DNA of 64,000 bases from positions 310,001 through 374,000 of the forward strand of contig NC_009464.1 of NCBI RefSeq assembly GCF_000063445.1, written 5' to 3'. The DNA is from Methanocella arvoryzae MRE50. GTDB taxonomy: Archaea > Halobacteriota > Methanocellia > Methanocellales > Methanocellaceae. The notes under the pieces are model-generated. The model was not told where the DNA came from and did no database searches. It saw nothing but the letters and a program-made list of their open reading frames with translations. Both the position numbers and the translations under genes were made by a program. Shown in pieces: positions 54,102 to 62,869 of this stretch; position 1 is the first letter of the stretch, and each line of letters begins with the position of its first letter.

Positions 54102-54434
54102 ATCGGAGTGCTGTGGCCAGTAGTATGAATATTATATCTATCCTGTAAGATTGGGTAATACTTTTACATGTAAAAGTATTACAAATGTGCTACTTTTTCT
54201 TTTCAATTGTAATATTTCAATAATGGCCCATATGCACAGCATTACTGGCTACATAGAAGTTAACTATTCAAGTTGGAACTGGATGAATCGACTTACGTCA
54301 TAGGTATTCCCTAACAGTTGTACTGGCAATTGAGTTAATTCCAGTTCACAATTATAAAAATAATTTCTCGAATTTAGTGTTACTAAACGATAATTTTTTA
54401 TAACAATAAGTGCTATTTCTTGCTTGGTGATACA
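54102..54434. other. AT-rich regulatory region upstream of nikM
   Basis: No gene. It holds the 28-bp palindrome at 54155, a weaker GTGTTAC half-site pair at 54377-54406, and GGTGA (54426-54430), the ribosome binding site of nikM. Confidence 0.45.
54155..54182. promoter_or_regulatory. Perfect 28-bp palindrome, candidate NikR operator or terminator
   Basis: The half-sites GTAATAC and GTATTAC are separated by 14 bases that are also self-complementary (TTTTACATGTAAAA). The 7-N14-7 spacing matches the second candidate upstream of nikR. It lies 253 bp upstream of nikM and 53 bp after the HD gene. A 12-bp hairpin with CATG loop followed by a T-rich stretch is an alternative reading as terminator. 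A weaker GTGTTAC (54377-54383) ... ATAACAA (54400-54406) pair lies nearer nikM. Confidence 0.5.
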
Positions 54435-55145
54435 TTGCATATACCTGATGGGTTTCTCGGGCCTGAGACATACATATTCTTCTTTATCGTGATGATACCG
54501 ATCTGGCTGTACGCCAGCTACAGGCTCAATAAAGAGCTGCGGTCCAGGCAGGTTCCCCTGCTGGCGCTGTCAGCCGCCTTCACATTCGTGCTGATGATGA
54601 TCAACATCCCGGCCCCCGGCGGTGGCACAGGCCACGCAGTCGGAGCAGCTATCATAGGGATCGTCTTAGGCCCATGGGCAGCAGTCGTGTCGATTACCGT
54701 TGCCCTGGTCATCCAGGCCCTGCTGTTTGGAGACGGCGGCATCACTGCCATCGGCGCCAACTGCTTTAATATGGCCTTCGTAATGCCTTTCAGCGCCTAT
54801 ATCATATATCGCCTAATCAGCGCAGGGTCGAAGATCACGTCGGGCCGCAGGCTGGCTGCGGCAGCTATAGCGGGCTATTTCGCCCTCATCATCGCAGCCA
54901 TGACTACCGCCATAATGTTCGGCATCCAGCCCATCCTGCATCCCGCGATCGATGGCCAGCTCCAGTACATGCCATACGGGCTGAACGTGACCATACCCGT
55001 CATGCTCTTCGAGCACCTGTTCCTCAGCCTGCTGGAAGCCCTGGTCACAGGCTTAATCTTCGCCTACCTGCAGAAGACTGATCCGAAGCTGCTGGAAGGG
55101 AGAAAGAAAAAGAAAGCCCGGAAGGCTCCCGCGGGGGTGGAATGA
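54435..55145 (+). CDS. nikM: Nickel ECF transporter substrate-binding component NikM
   Basis: About 236 residues. The start is placed at TTG 54435, giving the N-terminus M-H-I-P-D-G-F-L; in this family the N-terminal amine, His2 and an inner His bind nickel, so nothing should precede Met-His. GGTGA (54426-54430) supports this choice over the upstream TTG at 54420. The core has IPAPGGGTGHAVGAAIIGIVLGPWAA (split here around the conserved GTGHAVGA, His about residue 62) and GDGGITAIGANCFNMA (about 98-113). Seven helices fit. It overlaps nikN. Confidence 0.93.
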   Translation: MHIPDGFLGPETYIFFFIVMIPIWLYASYRLNKELRSRQVPLLALSAAFTFVLMMINIPAPGGGTGHAVGAAIIGIVLGPWAAVVSITVALVIQALLFGDGGITAIGANCFNMAFVMPFSAYIIYRLISAGSKITSGRRLAAAAIAGYFALIIAAMTTAIMFGIQPILHPAIDGQLQYMPYGLNVTIPVMLFEHLFLSLLEALVTGLIFAYLQKTDPKLLEGRKKKKARKAPAGVE

Positions 55146-55477
55146 TGGACAGGAACACCAGAAACCTGATCATCGGGCTGCTCCTGCTCGTCATCCTGAC
55201 GCCACTCGGCCTCCTCGCAGCGGGAGAGACGTTCGGCGAATGGGGCACCGAGGAGCTGGAGGAGAAGATCGGCTACGTCCCGCCCGGCATGGAAAGCCTG
55301 GCCAACATATGGAGCGCGCCCCTCTCCGACTACGGCTTCCCGGGCAACGACACCCCGATCGGCGTGGTCTCCGGCTACGTGTTCTCGGCCATCGTCGGCG
55401 TCATAGTATGCGGCGGCATCCTGTACCTCGCCGGCAAATACATAGCAAAGAAGAACGACGCCGAGGACGACGAGTAG
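55142..55477 (+). CDS. nikN: PDGLE-type accessory membrane component NikN
   Basis: A 111-residue protein with two transmembrane helices (about residues 8-27 and 78-98) and an external loop resembling the PDGLE domain: EEKIGYVPPGMESLANIW then APLSDYGFPG. Such proteins accompany CbiM/NikM as the small component. The start overlaps the nikM stop (ATGA) and is preceded by GGGGGTGG. Completes the nickel transporter. Confidence 0.87.
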   Translation: MMDRNTRNLIIGLLLLVILTPLGLLAAGETFGEWGTEELEEKIGYVPPGMESLANIWSAPLSDYGFPGNDTPIGVVSGYVFSAIVGVIVCGGILYLAGKYIAKKNDAEDDE

Positions 55478-55549
55478 AGATTATCTATCGTGGCGCAAAC
55501 ACTCTGTAAACAGGCAGCACGACGAATGGCGCGTGCTGCCAGTTTATTT

Positions 55550-56047
55550 TCACTTATACTGATTCCTGAAGCTGACCTCAGCCAGCGACTTTTTAGCTTT
55601 CTCAGGCGCCTCGTCCGGATACCCCGCCGCGATGAGCGAAACCAGCGTATACTTATCCGGCACTTCGAGCAGCGTCCTCACTGCTTCGACATACTCCTTC
55701 TTATCCCCGGCAACCCAGCAGGTCCCGATACCGCTGGCAGCGGCTGCGGTAATGATATTCATAGTTGCAGCGCAGCCATCCTCGAGGTAGTACTTCTGGC
55801 CCTTCTCGCAGAAAACGGCAAAACACGCTGCACTGTCTTTGATAAACCTGCCATGGTCGGCCATGTTGGCCAGCCGCTCCAGCTGCACTTTATCAGTGAC
55901 GCAGCCGATGAGCCACGGCTGGATGTTGATCGCCGTCGGGGCAAGGCGTGCGCAGTCGAGGATTTCGGTAAGAACGTCGTCGGGGATGGGCTGATTTTTA
56001 AACCGCCTGATACTCCTCCGCTTTTTGATAACATCGATCAGATCCAT
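55550..56047 (-). CDS. Nitroreductase-family flavoprotein
   Basis: A 165-residue FMN-dependent oxidoreductase. N-terminal IKKRRSIRRFKNQPI (about 8-22; the RRS-x-R phosphate-binding motif), then ARLAPTAINIQPW (about 33-45), and AAASGIGTCWVAG (about 103-115) near the flavin. It is shorter than typical nitroreductases (about 190-220) but complete. The physiological substrate is unknown. Confidence 0.92.
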   Translation of the reverse strand: MDLIDVIKKRRSIRRFKNQPIPDDVLTEILDCARLAPTAINIQPWLIGCVTDKVQLERLANMADHGRFIKDSAACFAVFCEKGQKYYLEDGCAATMNIITAAAASGIGTCWVAGDKKEYVEAVRTLLEVPDKYTLVSLIAAGYPDEAPEKAKKSLAEVSFRNQYK

Positions 56048-56083
56048 GGTAGGAAGTTATGCTACCCGGATATTTAGCGTTTA

Positions 56084-56560
56084 TCAAACAACTTTCTTGA
56101 TCGTGGCAGCAAAGCGATCGATGACTGCATCATACCTCCCGGCTTCTACGTCCTTCTCGAAGGTGAAGGCGGACGAGACGTACTTCATGCCCTTTTTCTC
56201 CAGCGCTTTCCGGATCCGGGACAGCGTCCGCTCCCCGCCGCCCACTTTAGTCTCGATCACGGCAGAGAATGGCTTGCCCCTGCAATTCGTCACCATGGAG
56301 AGGTACTTTTCCACGTAGGGGGAGGGCCCGTCAGCCCAGACAGGAGTGGCGACAATGAGGAAGTCGACGTCAGAGAGGTCGGTTTTACACTCTTTGATAT
56401 CTGCCTGGACGGTCAATAGCGAGGAGAGCGCCTTGCCAGGCTTCTGAGGTTCATGTGCCGGTTCGATGCGCTCCAGTCGTGCGCCAGTTTTGGAGGCCAG
56501 ATCCTTAACGACCTTTTCAGTGTGGCCGGAGTGAGAGTAGTAGGCGATCATCGTGTTCAT
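56084..56560 (-). CDS. Flavodoxin-like protein
   Basis: About 158 residues. The FMN phosphate loop YYSHSGHTEKV (about residues 7-17), then VDFLIVATPVWADGPSPYVEKYL (about 77-99) for the isoalloxazine region and CRGKPFSAVIETKVGGG. Likely an electron carrier or FMN reductase. It starts upstream of the nitroreductase gene on the same strand with a 36-bp gap, so the two may be co-transcribed. An in-frame GTG at 56569 is an alternative start. Confidence 0.9.
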   Translation of the reverse strand: MNTMIAYYSHSGHTEKVVKDLASKTGARLERIEPAHEPQKPGKALSSLLTVQADIKECKTDLSDVDFLIVATPVWADGPSPYVEKYLSMVTNCRGKPFSAVIETKVGGGERTLSRIRKALEKKGMKYVSSAFTFEKDVEAGRYDAVIDRFAATIKKVV

Positions 56561-56752
56561 GGTGATCACAAAATATGCTATACTCAGGGAGGCGAAAAGG
56601 TATGGAAAATTTTCACGGGAATAATAGGAGATCAGCTGTAGCTTTACAGAGTCACAGGAAAATGAGAACGTTTTAGCACTTAGTTATTGTATCGATGTGC
56701 CCTGATCTACTGGCCCTTTACCTGCCTCCACTCGGAACCTGTAGCACCCCTC

Positions 56753-57721
56753 TTAATGCACCGTGTCACCCTTCTTCTTGAGGTGCTCGTAGCCTTTGCA
56801 GGAAATTTCCGTCCGGGCACCCCGGTCATCCAGTACCAGCCCTGACTCCGTCACTTTACCGATGACGGTGAAGTCGACACCTTTGATGTTGCCGACCTCG
56901 TCAGGATTGACCGTGAACAGCAGCTCAAACTCGCCGCCGAAGCAGATGGCCATGTCCAGCAGTTCCGTCCGGCTCCTGGCTACCTTGCGCGCTTCTTCCC
57001 GGACAGGCAGCGCATCCGCATACACGATGAATCCGACCTTGCTTGCGACAGACAGTTCGTATACTGATTTCCCAAGGCCGTCGCTCACGTCCATCATCGC
57101 CGTCACGCCGGGGTATTGCGCAAGAATCATCCCTTCCCCCAGCCTTGGCTCCGGCCTGAAGAAGCTCCTGAACAATATTTGCCGGTCTTCGGGAGATGCT
57201 TCCCTCTCGCCGGTGAGCACTTTGAAGCCGGCAGCCGTAGTGCCCAGGTAACCAGTTACGCAGAGGAGGTCTCCGACCTTCGCCCCCGACCGGAGCTTTA
57301 CCTGGTCTTTGTTGACCCGTCCGAAAGCGGTCGTGACGATGGTCAATTCCTGGTGCTGGTCCGTGTCACCGCCGATGATGTCAGTACCATAGCACTTAGC
57401 ACAGTTCCGCATGCCGGTGGCGATCCCGTCGATGAACTCGATGTCGGTATCCCCCGGGATGCCTATCGCAGCCACGACACCGACGGGCCTGGCGCCCATT
57501 CCGGCAACGTCGCTCAGGCTCACCGCCACGCTCATCCACCCGATGTCCTCCCCCGTCATCTCCCGGGGAAAGTCGGTCACCCGGTGCAGCATATCGGTAG
57601 TCACCACGAGGTAGTCGTTGCCATTATCGATCACCGCGCAGTCGTCGCCTAAATAGGGTGACTGAAGAATTTTCCCGATCCGCCGGATGAGGCCGATCTC
57701 GCCGATCTCGTTTGCTTTCAT
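56753..57721 (-). CDS. thiL: Thiamine-monophosphate kinase
   Basis: A 322-residue ThiL phosphorylating thiamine monophosphate to the diphosphate cofactor. N-terminal EIGLIRRIGKIL, then DDCAVIDNGNDYLVVTTDMLHRVTDF (metal and substrate Asp residues, about 22-47), GWMSVAVSLSDVAGMGARP (about 63-81), GGDTDQHQELTIV (about 117-129), and the active-site MMDVSDGLGKSV (about 213-224). Length is normal. Monocistronic by spacing. Confidence 0.95.
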   Translation of the reverse strand: MKANEIGEIGLIRRIGKILQSPYLGDDCAVIDNGNDYLVVTTDMLHRVTDFPREMTGEDIGWMSVAVSLSDVAGMGARPVGVVAAIGIPGDTDIEFIDGIATGMRNCAKCYGTDIIGGDTDQHQELTIVTTAFGRVNKDQVKLRSGAKVGDLLCVTGYLGTTAAGFKVLTGEREASPEDRQILFRSFFRPEPRLGEGMILAQYPGVTAMMDVSDGLGKSVYELSVASKVGFIVYADALPVREEARKVARSRTELLDMAICFGGEFELLFTVNPDEVGNIKGVDFTVIGKVTESGLVLDDRGARTEISCKGYEHLKKKGDTVH

Positions 57722-57781
57722 GGCACAGAGAATTACGTGATGAAGGTAGATTAGGATATCGAACCGGGAGCCCGTGGACTA

Positions 57782-58729
57782 CTAAAGTGGATAGATCAGA
57801 GTTGCTCTAGTCCCGACGAGGGCGGCGTCGATTTCGCCGGACAGGCTTTCGTAATCATCTCTGGTCAGCAGCAGGTTTGCGTTCCGGATGCCGGCAGGCT
57901 CTAAGAGTTTCATGGCTGCGGCGGCGAGGTCTCTGGCGCTGGCGCCGGAGCTCCATGCGTAGACGGTGGCCTCTTCGATTGAGCCCGAGGTCCAGGTGAT
58001 CATGGACGGATGCCCCGAGACGCTCAGGAAGGATGTTCGTTTATCGACGCTGGCGAATGCGGGAAGGGCGTAGCTGTCGCTCAGCTCGAACAGGTGATAC
58101 GCGGAGCTCTGGAGCCGCCCGATGGTCAGGTCCATGCCCCATGTGAAAGACTGTTTGCTCAGCGGCGGCTGTAAGGCCGATGTCTCAACCATGTACCGGC
58201 GTACCGGGGCGTTTAGCTGGACCAGGCGATGGCCGTAGGAGAAGCCGCATTTCAGGTAAAACGCCTCGTTATGGGGCATGGCCGATACTGTTAGTGATTC
58301 ACAGCCCCTCTCCCTGGCCACTTCCCGGGCGTGCCGGATCAGGCTGATGCCAGTACCTTTACCCGTGAAATCCTTGTGGACATACAGCAGGCCGATGTGA
58401 CAGTTTCTCCCGTACGGCTCGCCTTCCCTGCCGATGAAGAGCTCCATCTCGGCCACGATGCGGCCGCCAAGCTCGGCGACGTATGGGAGATGGCGCATCA
58501 GCAGCAGGTTATTCAGGTGGATGGCACAAGTCTCAGGGCTCATCCACGGGCCGCCGAAGCCCCACCGGTCCTCGACCGAGAGATGATCGTACTCGACGTC
58601 GAACTGCTCGCTGTCCACGATGCGGTACCAGTTAAAAACGTGGGATTTATGTACCTCGCAGATAGCGGCGGCATCGTCCAGCCTGGCCAGGCGGAACGTC
58701 AGTTTGGGGCTGCTTTCTGCGACGTGCAT
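57782..58729 (-). CDS. GNAT acetyltransferase with C-terminal extension
   Basis: A 315-residue protein. The N-terminal GNAT domain (about residues 1-165) has motif A GLLYVHKDFTGKGTGISLIRHA (about 113-134, split at KDFTGKGTG) and FYLKCGFSYG. The C-terminal ~150 residues carry a second degenerate domain (FLSVSGHPSMITWTSG, ending YIYPL-type). It starts 32 bp after the ABC ATPase gene on the same strand, so the pair may be an operon. Substrate unknown. Confidence 0.87.
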   Translation of the reverse strand: MHVAESSPKLTFRLARLDDAAAICEVHKSHVFNWYRIVDSEQFDVEYDHLSVEDRWGFGGPWMSPETCAIHLNNLLLMRHLPYVAELGGRIVAEMELFIGREGEPYGRNCHIGLLYVHKDFTGKGTGISLIRHAREVARERGCESLTVSAMPHNEAFYLKCGFSYGHRLVQLNAPVRRYMVETSALQPPLSKQSFTWGMDLTIGRLQSSAYHLFELSDSYALPAFASVDKRTSFLSVSGHPSMITWTSGSIEEATVYAWSSGASARDLAAAAMKLLEPAGIRNANLLLTRDDYESLSGEIDAALVGTRATLIYPL

Positions 58730-58761
58730 GATATCTGGATGGCGCCAAAATTAAAAATAAC

Positions 58762-59667
58762 TTATTGCTGCTCGAAGAATGACCGGTACAGGTCTTCGAG
58801 GCTGGTCATACTCTGCCGGGCTTCAAATATTTCAGTCATCGCCGAAGCCTGCCGGATGACCATGGGGATGTGGATGATGTCGTCGACCTCTACGGTCACG
58901 TAGTCGCTGCCGACATAGGTGCGGTTGATGAACAGCTGTTTGTTGATCGCCTGGACAAGCCGGGGCAGGTTCATCTGGCTGGTGCGAAGCGTGATGGCAG
59001 GTCTACCGATCTTCTCTCTGACAGAGGTCATGCTCTCGTTCATGAGAGTGGCGCCGTCCTTGATGATGGTCACCCCGTCGCAAACCTTGTCGAGCAGGTC
59101 CATGTTATTGGCTGTGATCAGGATCGTTTTGTCGCCCGCTTCGCGGAGGTCATTGATGAACTGCATGCAGAAAAGCGGGTCCAGTTCAGCCAGCGAGCCG
59201 TCCATGAGGATTACGCTTGCGTCGGTGATCAGGCCCATGCCAAGGGTGATCCGGCGCTTCATGCCCCGGGAGAGTTCTCCGATCCGGGTGTCCAGATCAT
59301 CGGTGAGCCCCAGCATTTCGCTCAGCACGTCGACTCGATAAGCGATCTCTTCTTTGTGGATGCGGCTGGCCTTGCCGTGTTTCCACAGCATCTTGCGGGG
59401 CGTCTGGTTATCGGGGATGTTGCAGATGTCGGGGATCTGGCTGACCTGGCGCTGGATCTCCCGGACATTAGTTACAGGGATGTCGTTGATGGCAACAATA
59501 CCTGAATCGGGTTTGATCTCCCCGGCTAGCAGCTTGATTACGGTACTTTTACCGCTGCCGTTAGGGCCCACCAGAGCGTGGACTGTATTCTTTTTAACGG
59601 AAAGCTCGAAGCCGTTTAAAGCCCTGAGTTTTCCGTAGCTTTTGACAACACCGTGAGCCTCAATCAC
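58762..59667 (-). CDS. ABC-type ATPase with degenerate catalytic residues
   Basis: A 301-residue ABC protein without a permease neighbour. Walker A is GPNGSGKSTVIKLLAG (about 33-48), the signature region LSRGMKRRITLGMGLI (about 130-145). Walker B reads VILMDGSLAELDP: the catalytic Glu after the Asp is Gly. The switch position reads ITANNMDLL, with Asn where His is expected. The C-terminal ~80 residues form a separate domain (PAITLRTSQMNLPRLVQAIN, TVEVDDIIHIPMV). ATP binding without efficient hydrolysis is possible. It is adjacent to the GNAT gene. Confidence 0.88.
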   Translation of the reverse strand: MIEAHGVVKSYGKLRALNGFELSVKKNTVHALVGPNGSGKSTVIKLLAGEIKPDSGIVAINDIPVTNVREIQRQVSQIPDICNIPDNQTPRKMLWKHGKASRIHKEEIAYRVDVLSEMLGLTDDLDTRIGELSRGMKRRITLGMGLITDASVILMDGSLAELDPLFCMQFINDLREAGDKTILITANNMDLLDKVCDGVTIIKDGATLMNESMTSVREKIGRPAITLRTSQMNLPRLVQAINKQLFINRTYVGSDYVTVEVDDIIHIPMVIRQASAMTEIFEARQSMTSLEDLYRSFFEQQ

Positions 59668-59787
59668 TCAGACCACTACCACAACTAATTATAGTTAACT
59701 TTTAACTATTTATACTTTGAATCTCCCGGCCCTTATAGCCCTGAATAAGACAAAATTCATATTACCCTGTACCTATAAGACAGGAGG

Positions 59788-60720
59788 ATGAGCGAGAACA
59801 GGATCAGACACGCTGACATTCACGGCACTATGACGGTGAATCAGCTTGTCAGGCAAATGGAAGGCTGCGCATTCGGCGCCGGCCGCATAGGGGCTGCCTG
59901 CGACATACTGGAAGAAATGCAGGCAGAGGATGTCACGAAGTTTCTCGGCCTGTCTGGAGCCATGGTTCCGGCTGGCATGCGCAAAATTATCTCGGACATG
60001 ATCCGGGACGGCTATATCGATGTTTTAGTCACTACCGGGGCCAACATGGTCCACGATGTCATCGAGGGCATAGGCTGCTGCCACGAGAAAGGCAGCGCCA
60101 CGGCAGACGACATGGAACTGAAGAAGCAGCACATCAACAGAATCTACGATGTATACCTAAACGAGGACTACTTCGGCGACCTCGAGGACAAAATGCAGCA
60201 GATATACGGCAGCCTCGACCCGGCGAAGACGTATTCTATCAGAGAGCTGATGTCCGAAATCGGGAAGAATATTGAAGACAAAGACTCGATACTCCGGGCT
60301 GCCTACGACTGCAACGTACCCGTCTACTGCCCGGCAATCCAGGACTCGGTGCTGGGATTGCAGGCCTGGCTGTTCAAACAGGCCAACAAGTTGAACGTAG
60401 ACGTTTTTGCGGACATGCGAAATTTTATGGACACCTGCTATGAGGCAAAGCGTACCGGAGCAGTGCTGCTCGGCGGCGGAGTGCCCAAGAACTACATTCT
60501 CCAGAGCATGCTGGTGACACCCCGGGGCGGATTCGACTACGTGATCCAGATTACGATGGACCGCGCTGAGACGGGCGGCTTATCCGGAGCCACGCTGGAC
60601 GAGGCGAGAAGCTGGGGCAAGGTAGGAGACAACGCAAAGGCCGTGCAGGTCATCTGCGACACTACGATAGCACTGCCTCTGATGCTCGCCGCAGTTAGCG
60701 AGAGAAAAGGAAGGAAATGA
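59788..60720 (+). CDS. dys: Deoxyhypusine synthase
   Basis: Uses spermidine and NAD to form deoxyhypusine on the conserved lysine of aIF5A. Length 310. Signatures: VNQLVRQMEGCAFGAGRIG (about 15-33), FLGLSGAMVPAGMRKIISD (about 52-70), VTTGANMVHDVIE (about 82-94), NVPVYCPAIQDSVLG, GGGVPKNYILQSML, and the catalytic Lys in EARSWGKVGDNAKAV (about 272-286). GGAGG abuts the ATG with no spacer, which is unusual; a later ATG at 59830 is possible but would cut the N-terminal helix. Overlaps the following gene. Confidence 0.95.
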   Translation: MSENRIRHADIHGTMTVNQLVRQMEGCAFGAGRIGAACDILEEMQAEDVTKFLGLSGAMVPAGMRKIISDMIRDGYIDVLVTTGANMVHDVIEGIGCCHEKGSATADDMELKKQHINRIYDVYLNEDYFGDLEDKMQQIYGSLDPAKTYSIRELMSEIGKNIEDKDSILRAAYDCNVPVYCPAIQDSVLGLQAWLFKQANKLNVDVFADMRNFMDTCYEAKRTGAVLLGGGVPKNYILQSMLVTPRGGFDYVIQITMDRAETGGLSGATLDEARSWGKVGDNAKAVQVICDTTIALPLMLAAVSERKGRK

Positions 60721-61037
60721 TACTCATGCCAACCGAGGAATATCTTAAAGGCTACGTCGAAGGCTTCAAAGAAGCTCTGGCCACTGTGGGCCAGGACTTG
60801 CAGGACCACGAGTTCGAAGACTATACGGTCGAGAACTATGGCGAGCTTTACCAGAACATCGCTAAGCAGATGGGCAACTGTGTGGTCTGCAAGGACATAG
60901 GCACCGAAAAGGGCTGCCCCGCAGGGAAGACCATCTGGTGTCCCCGTATTATGGAAACGATGGCCGATGACATGGCGATGACGAGCAAGGAAAAGCTGCT
61001 GTCGCCGCCGGACAAGGACAACCAGCCGGAATCCTGA
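60717..61037 (+). CDS. Small Cys-containing protein co-transcribed with dys
   Basis: A 106-residue hypothetical protein (103 if the ATG at 60726 is used; GGAAGG at 60709-60714 favours that). The N-terminus is helical and acidic (EEYLKGYVEGFKEAL); a Cys cluster CVVCKDIGTEKGCPAGKTIWCP (about residues 60-81, four Cys spaced C-x2-C-x8-C-x7-C) may bind a metal. The C-terminus is helical. Its start overlaps the dys stop codon. No named family recognised. Confidence 0.72.
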   Translation: MILMPTEEYLKGYVEGFKEALATVGQDLQDHEFEDYTVENYGELYQNIAKQMGNCVVCKDIGTEKGCPAGKTIWCPRIMETMADDMAMTSKEKLLSPPDKDNQPES

Positions 61038-61069
61038 GCCATTAAGATAAAAGAGACGGAGGAGCTTCG

Positions 61070-61735
61070 ATGATGGTGAACGGCCTGCCGGTCGTCAAAG
61101 GCAGTGATCTGGCATGCGCCGGCTGTGGCACGTGTTGTACAGTCTACGGACTGGTAGACCTTCACGTCACCGATATATTCAGGATATCGGAGTTCCTGGG
61201 CCTCACGCCGGAACAGTTTTTCGACCGGTACACCTATCTCGCAGAGGATAAGGACGGTAACTGGGCTTTCTCGCTGGACATCAACGGAGGCTGCCGGTTC
61301 CGCATCGACGACAGGTGCTCGATATACCCGGTCAGGCCGGATACTTGCGCTCTATACCCTTTCAACTACATCTGTGTGAACCTCTCCGGGACGACTAAAA
61401 AGGAGATCGCCCAGTACCCCCAGTGCTTTGTTCACAATCTCGAGGAAAATATGCTCGTCGTACCCGATATCGAGCGCACCATCGACAGCAGGATTATGTT
61501 CATGGTAAAAGAGACCTACATGGCAGGCTTCGACGGCACGTTCCGGGAAGAAGAGGCCAGGCCGTTCCATGAAAAAGGTCTGATGCTGGTGAAAAATCCC
61601 AGAATGCGGGACATGATGTACCGGAAGCTGCTGAAAGAGATGATGCTCAAGGTGCCGGTGAACGAGGATACGATGGAGCCGGCATTGTCGGAGCAGGACA
61701 TCAAGGCAATATGCGATCATGTCCGTGGCATATAG
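61070..61735 (+). CDS. YkgJ-family cysteine-cluster protein
   Basis: A 221-residue protein with the YkgJ/CxxCxxCC pattern: CAGCGTCCTVYGLVDLHVTD (about residues 16-35), then FLGLTPEQFFDRY, then CRFRIDDRCSIYPVRPDTC and ALYPFNY (about 73-98). The eight or so cysteines are thought to bind Fe-S or zinc. Function uncertain. GGAGG precedes the ATG. It is 32 bp after the previous gene and is likely in the same run as dys. Confidence 0.9.
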   Translation: MMVNGLPVVKGSDLACAGCGTCCTVYGLVDLHVTDIFRISEFLGLTPEQFFDRYTYLAEDKDGNWAFSLDINGGCRFRIDDRCSIYPVRPDTCALYPFNYICVNLSGTTKKEIAQYPQCFVHNLEENMLVVPDIERTIDSRIMFMVKETYMAGFDGTFREEEARPFHEKGLMLVKNPRMRDMMYRKLLKEMMLKVPVNEDTMEPALSEQDIKAICDHVRGI

Positions 61736-61803
61736 CGTTTTATCGTAATCTTATATACGCCGCCCAAACCCTTTATTTACCATAACGGCCCTTTACTCCC
61801 CGG

Positions 61804-62556
61804 ATGAAGTATCTGGTTTCCCCGTCGCCCCAGGAGGCGCTTGACGCGCTGCTGGAGGGCCGCAGCGACTCTAAGAAGAGCATGGCTACAATTATCGGCC
61901 GGTGCAAGGTAGAGTACTCGGGCCGGGCAAAATCTTTTCTGGATTATGGTGATCGGCTGGTCATTGTGAAGCCTGACGGGACGATTATGGTACACAGCGA
62001 CACTAAACGGGAGCCTCTCAACTGGCAGCCCCCCGGCACGAAGATCGAGTATTCGCTCGACGACGGCCTTACAATCCTGGCCCGGCGGACCAGCCCGGTA
62101 GAGACTATGCACATCCATTTCAGGAAAGTCCACGCGCTGACAGTTTTCCAGCTCGAAGACGGAGCCGAGCTGAACCTGGTAGGGGAAGAGTCGGATCTCG
62201 TAGACAAGATAGAGAAGGACCCCTCGATTATCGAGCCGGGGCTCCGGGTACTGCGGAGAGAAAAGACGACAGACTCCGGCTACATCGACCTGTTCTGCGA
62301 AGACGCTAAGGGCAATACAGTAATCGTAGAGGTCAAGCGCACTTTGATTTCGCACAACGCCGTATACCAGCTTGAAGCCTACCTGATCGACTTCAGGAAG
62401 AAGAACAAGGAGGCGCCGGTCAGAGGCATCCTCTGCGCGCCCAGAATATCCGAGATGGCGAAGACTCTCGCGGATGAAAAAGGCCTGGAGTACAGGCAGA
62501 TCGAATGGGACTTCGAGCTTAAGGATAAAAAACAGCGATCGCTGGATTGTTTTTAA
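61804..62556 (+). CDS. nucS: Endonuclease NucS
   Basis: A 250-residue mismatch-/branched-DNA endonuclease acting with the sliding clamp. The N-terminal DNA-binding half has IIGRCKVEYSGRAKSFLDYGDRLVIVKPDG (about residues 30-60, broken across GRAKSFL). The RecB-like catalytic half has DSGYIDLFCEDAKGNTVIVEVKR (about 156-178), giving Asp and Glu-x-Lys, then QLEAYLIDF. Acts in archaeal non-MutSL mismatch repair. Normal length. Confidence 0.95.
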   Translation: MKYLVSPSPQEALDALLEGRSDSKKSMATIIGRCKVEYSGRAKSFLDYGDRLVIVKPDGTIMVHSDTKREPLNWQPPGTKIEYSLDDGLTILARRTSPVETMHIHFRKVHALTVFQLEDGAELNLVGEESDLVDKIEKDPSIIEPGLRVLRREKTTDSGYIDLFCEDAKGNTVIVEVKRTLISHNAVYQLEAYLIDFRKKNKEAPVRGILCAPRISEMAKTLADEKGLEYRQIEWDFELKDKKQRSLDCF

Positions 62557-62869
62557 AATGAGCAACATCGCCGGGATCGCCTTTTGAAAGGGCGCCGGCA
62601 TAAAGGCTCTGGTCAATCGTGGCAGCCATGGCAGTCAGGTTCGCACTATGCCGAAAAGCCAGGCTGTATCCGTTCCCGGCGGTATCGATCTCCTGAATGG
62701 CCAGAGCCTGTTAGTAAGCCGACATAGGGCTTATTGTTAATATCGTTATCGTTTACGCATCCTGATATACCAATGTGGATACCATAGCGATAATTCAGCC
62801 TGCCATATCGGAGTCAGGCATTTTATTCCTGCCAAAAGTATATTTTGGATACTGTGGTATCTCCACGAG
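62557..62869. other. Intergenic region upstream of MFS gene
   Basis: No gene seen. Some short matching stretches (GATACCA/TGGTATC) occur around 62770-62860 but no clear element. No clear Shine-Dalgarno sequence for the following gene. Confidence 0.35.
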
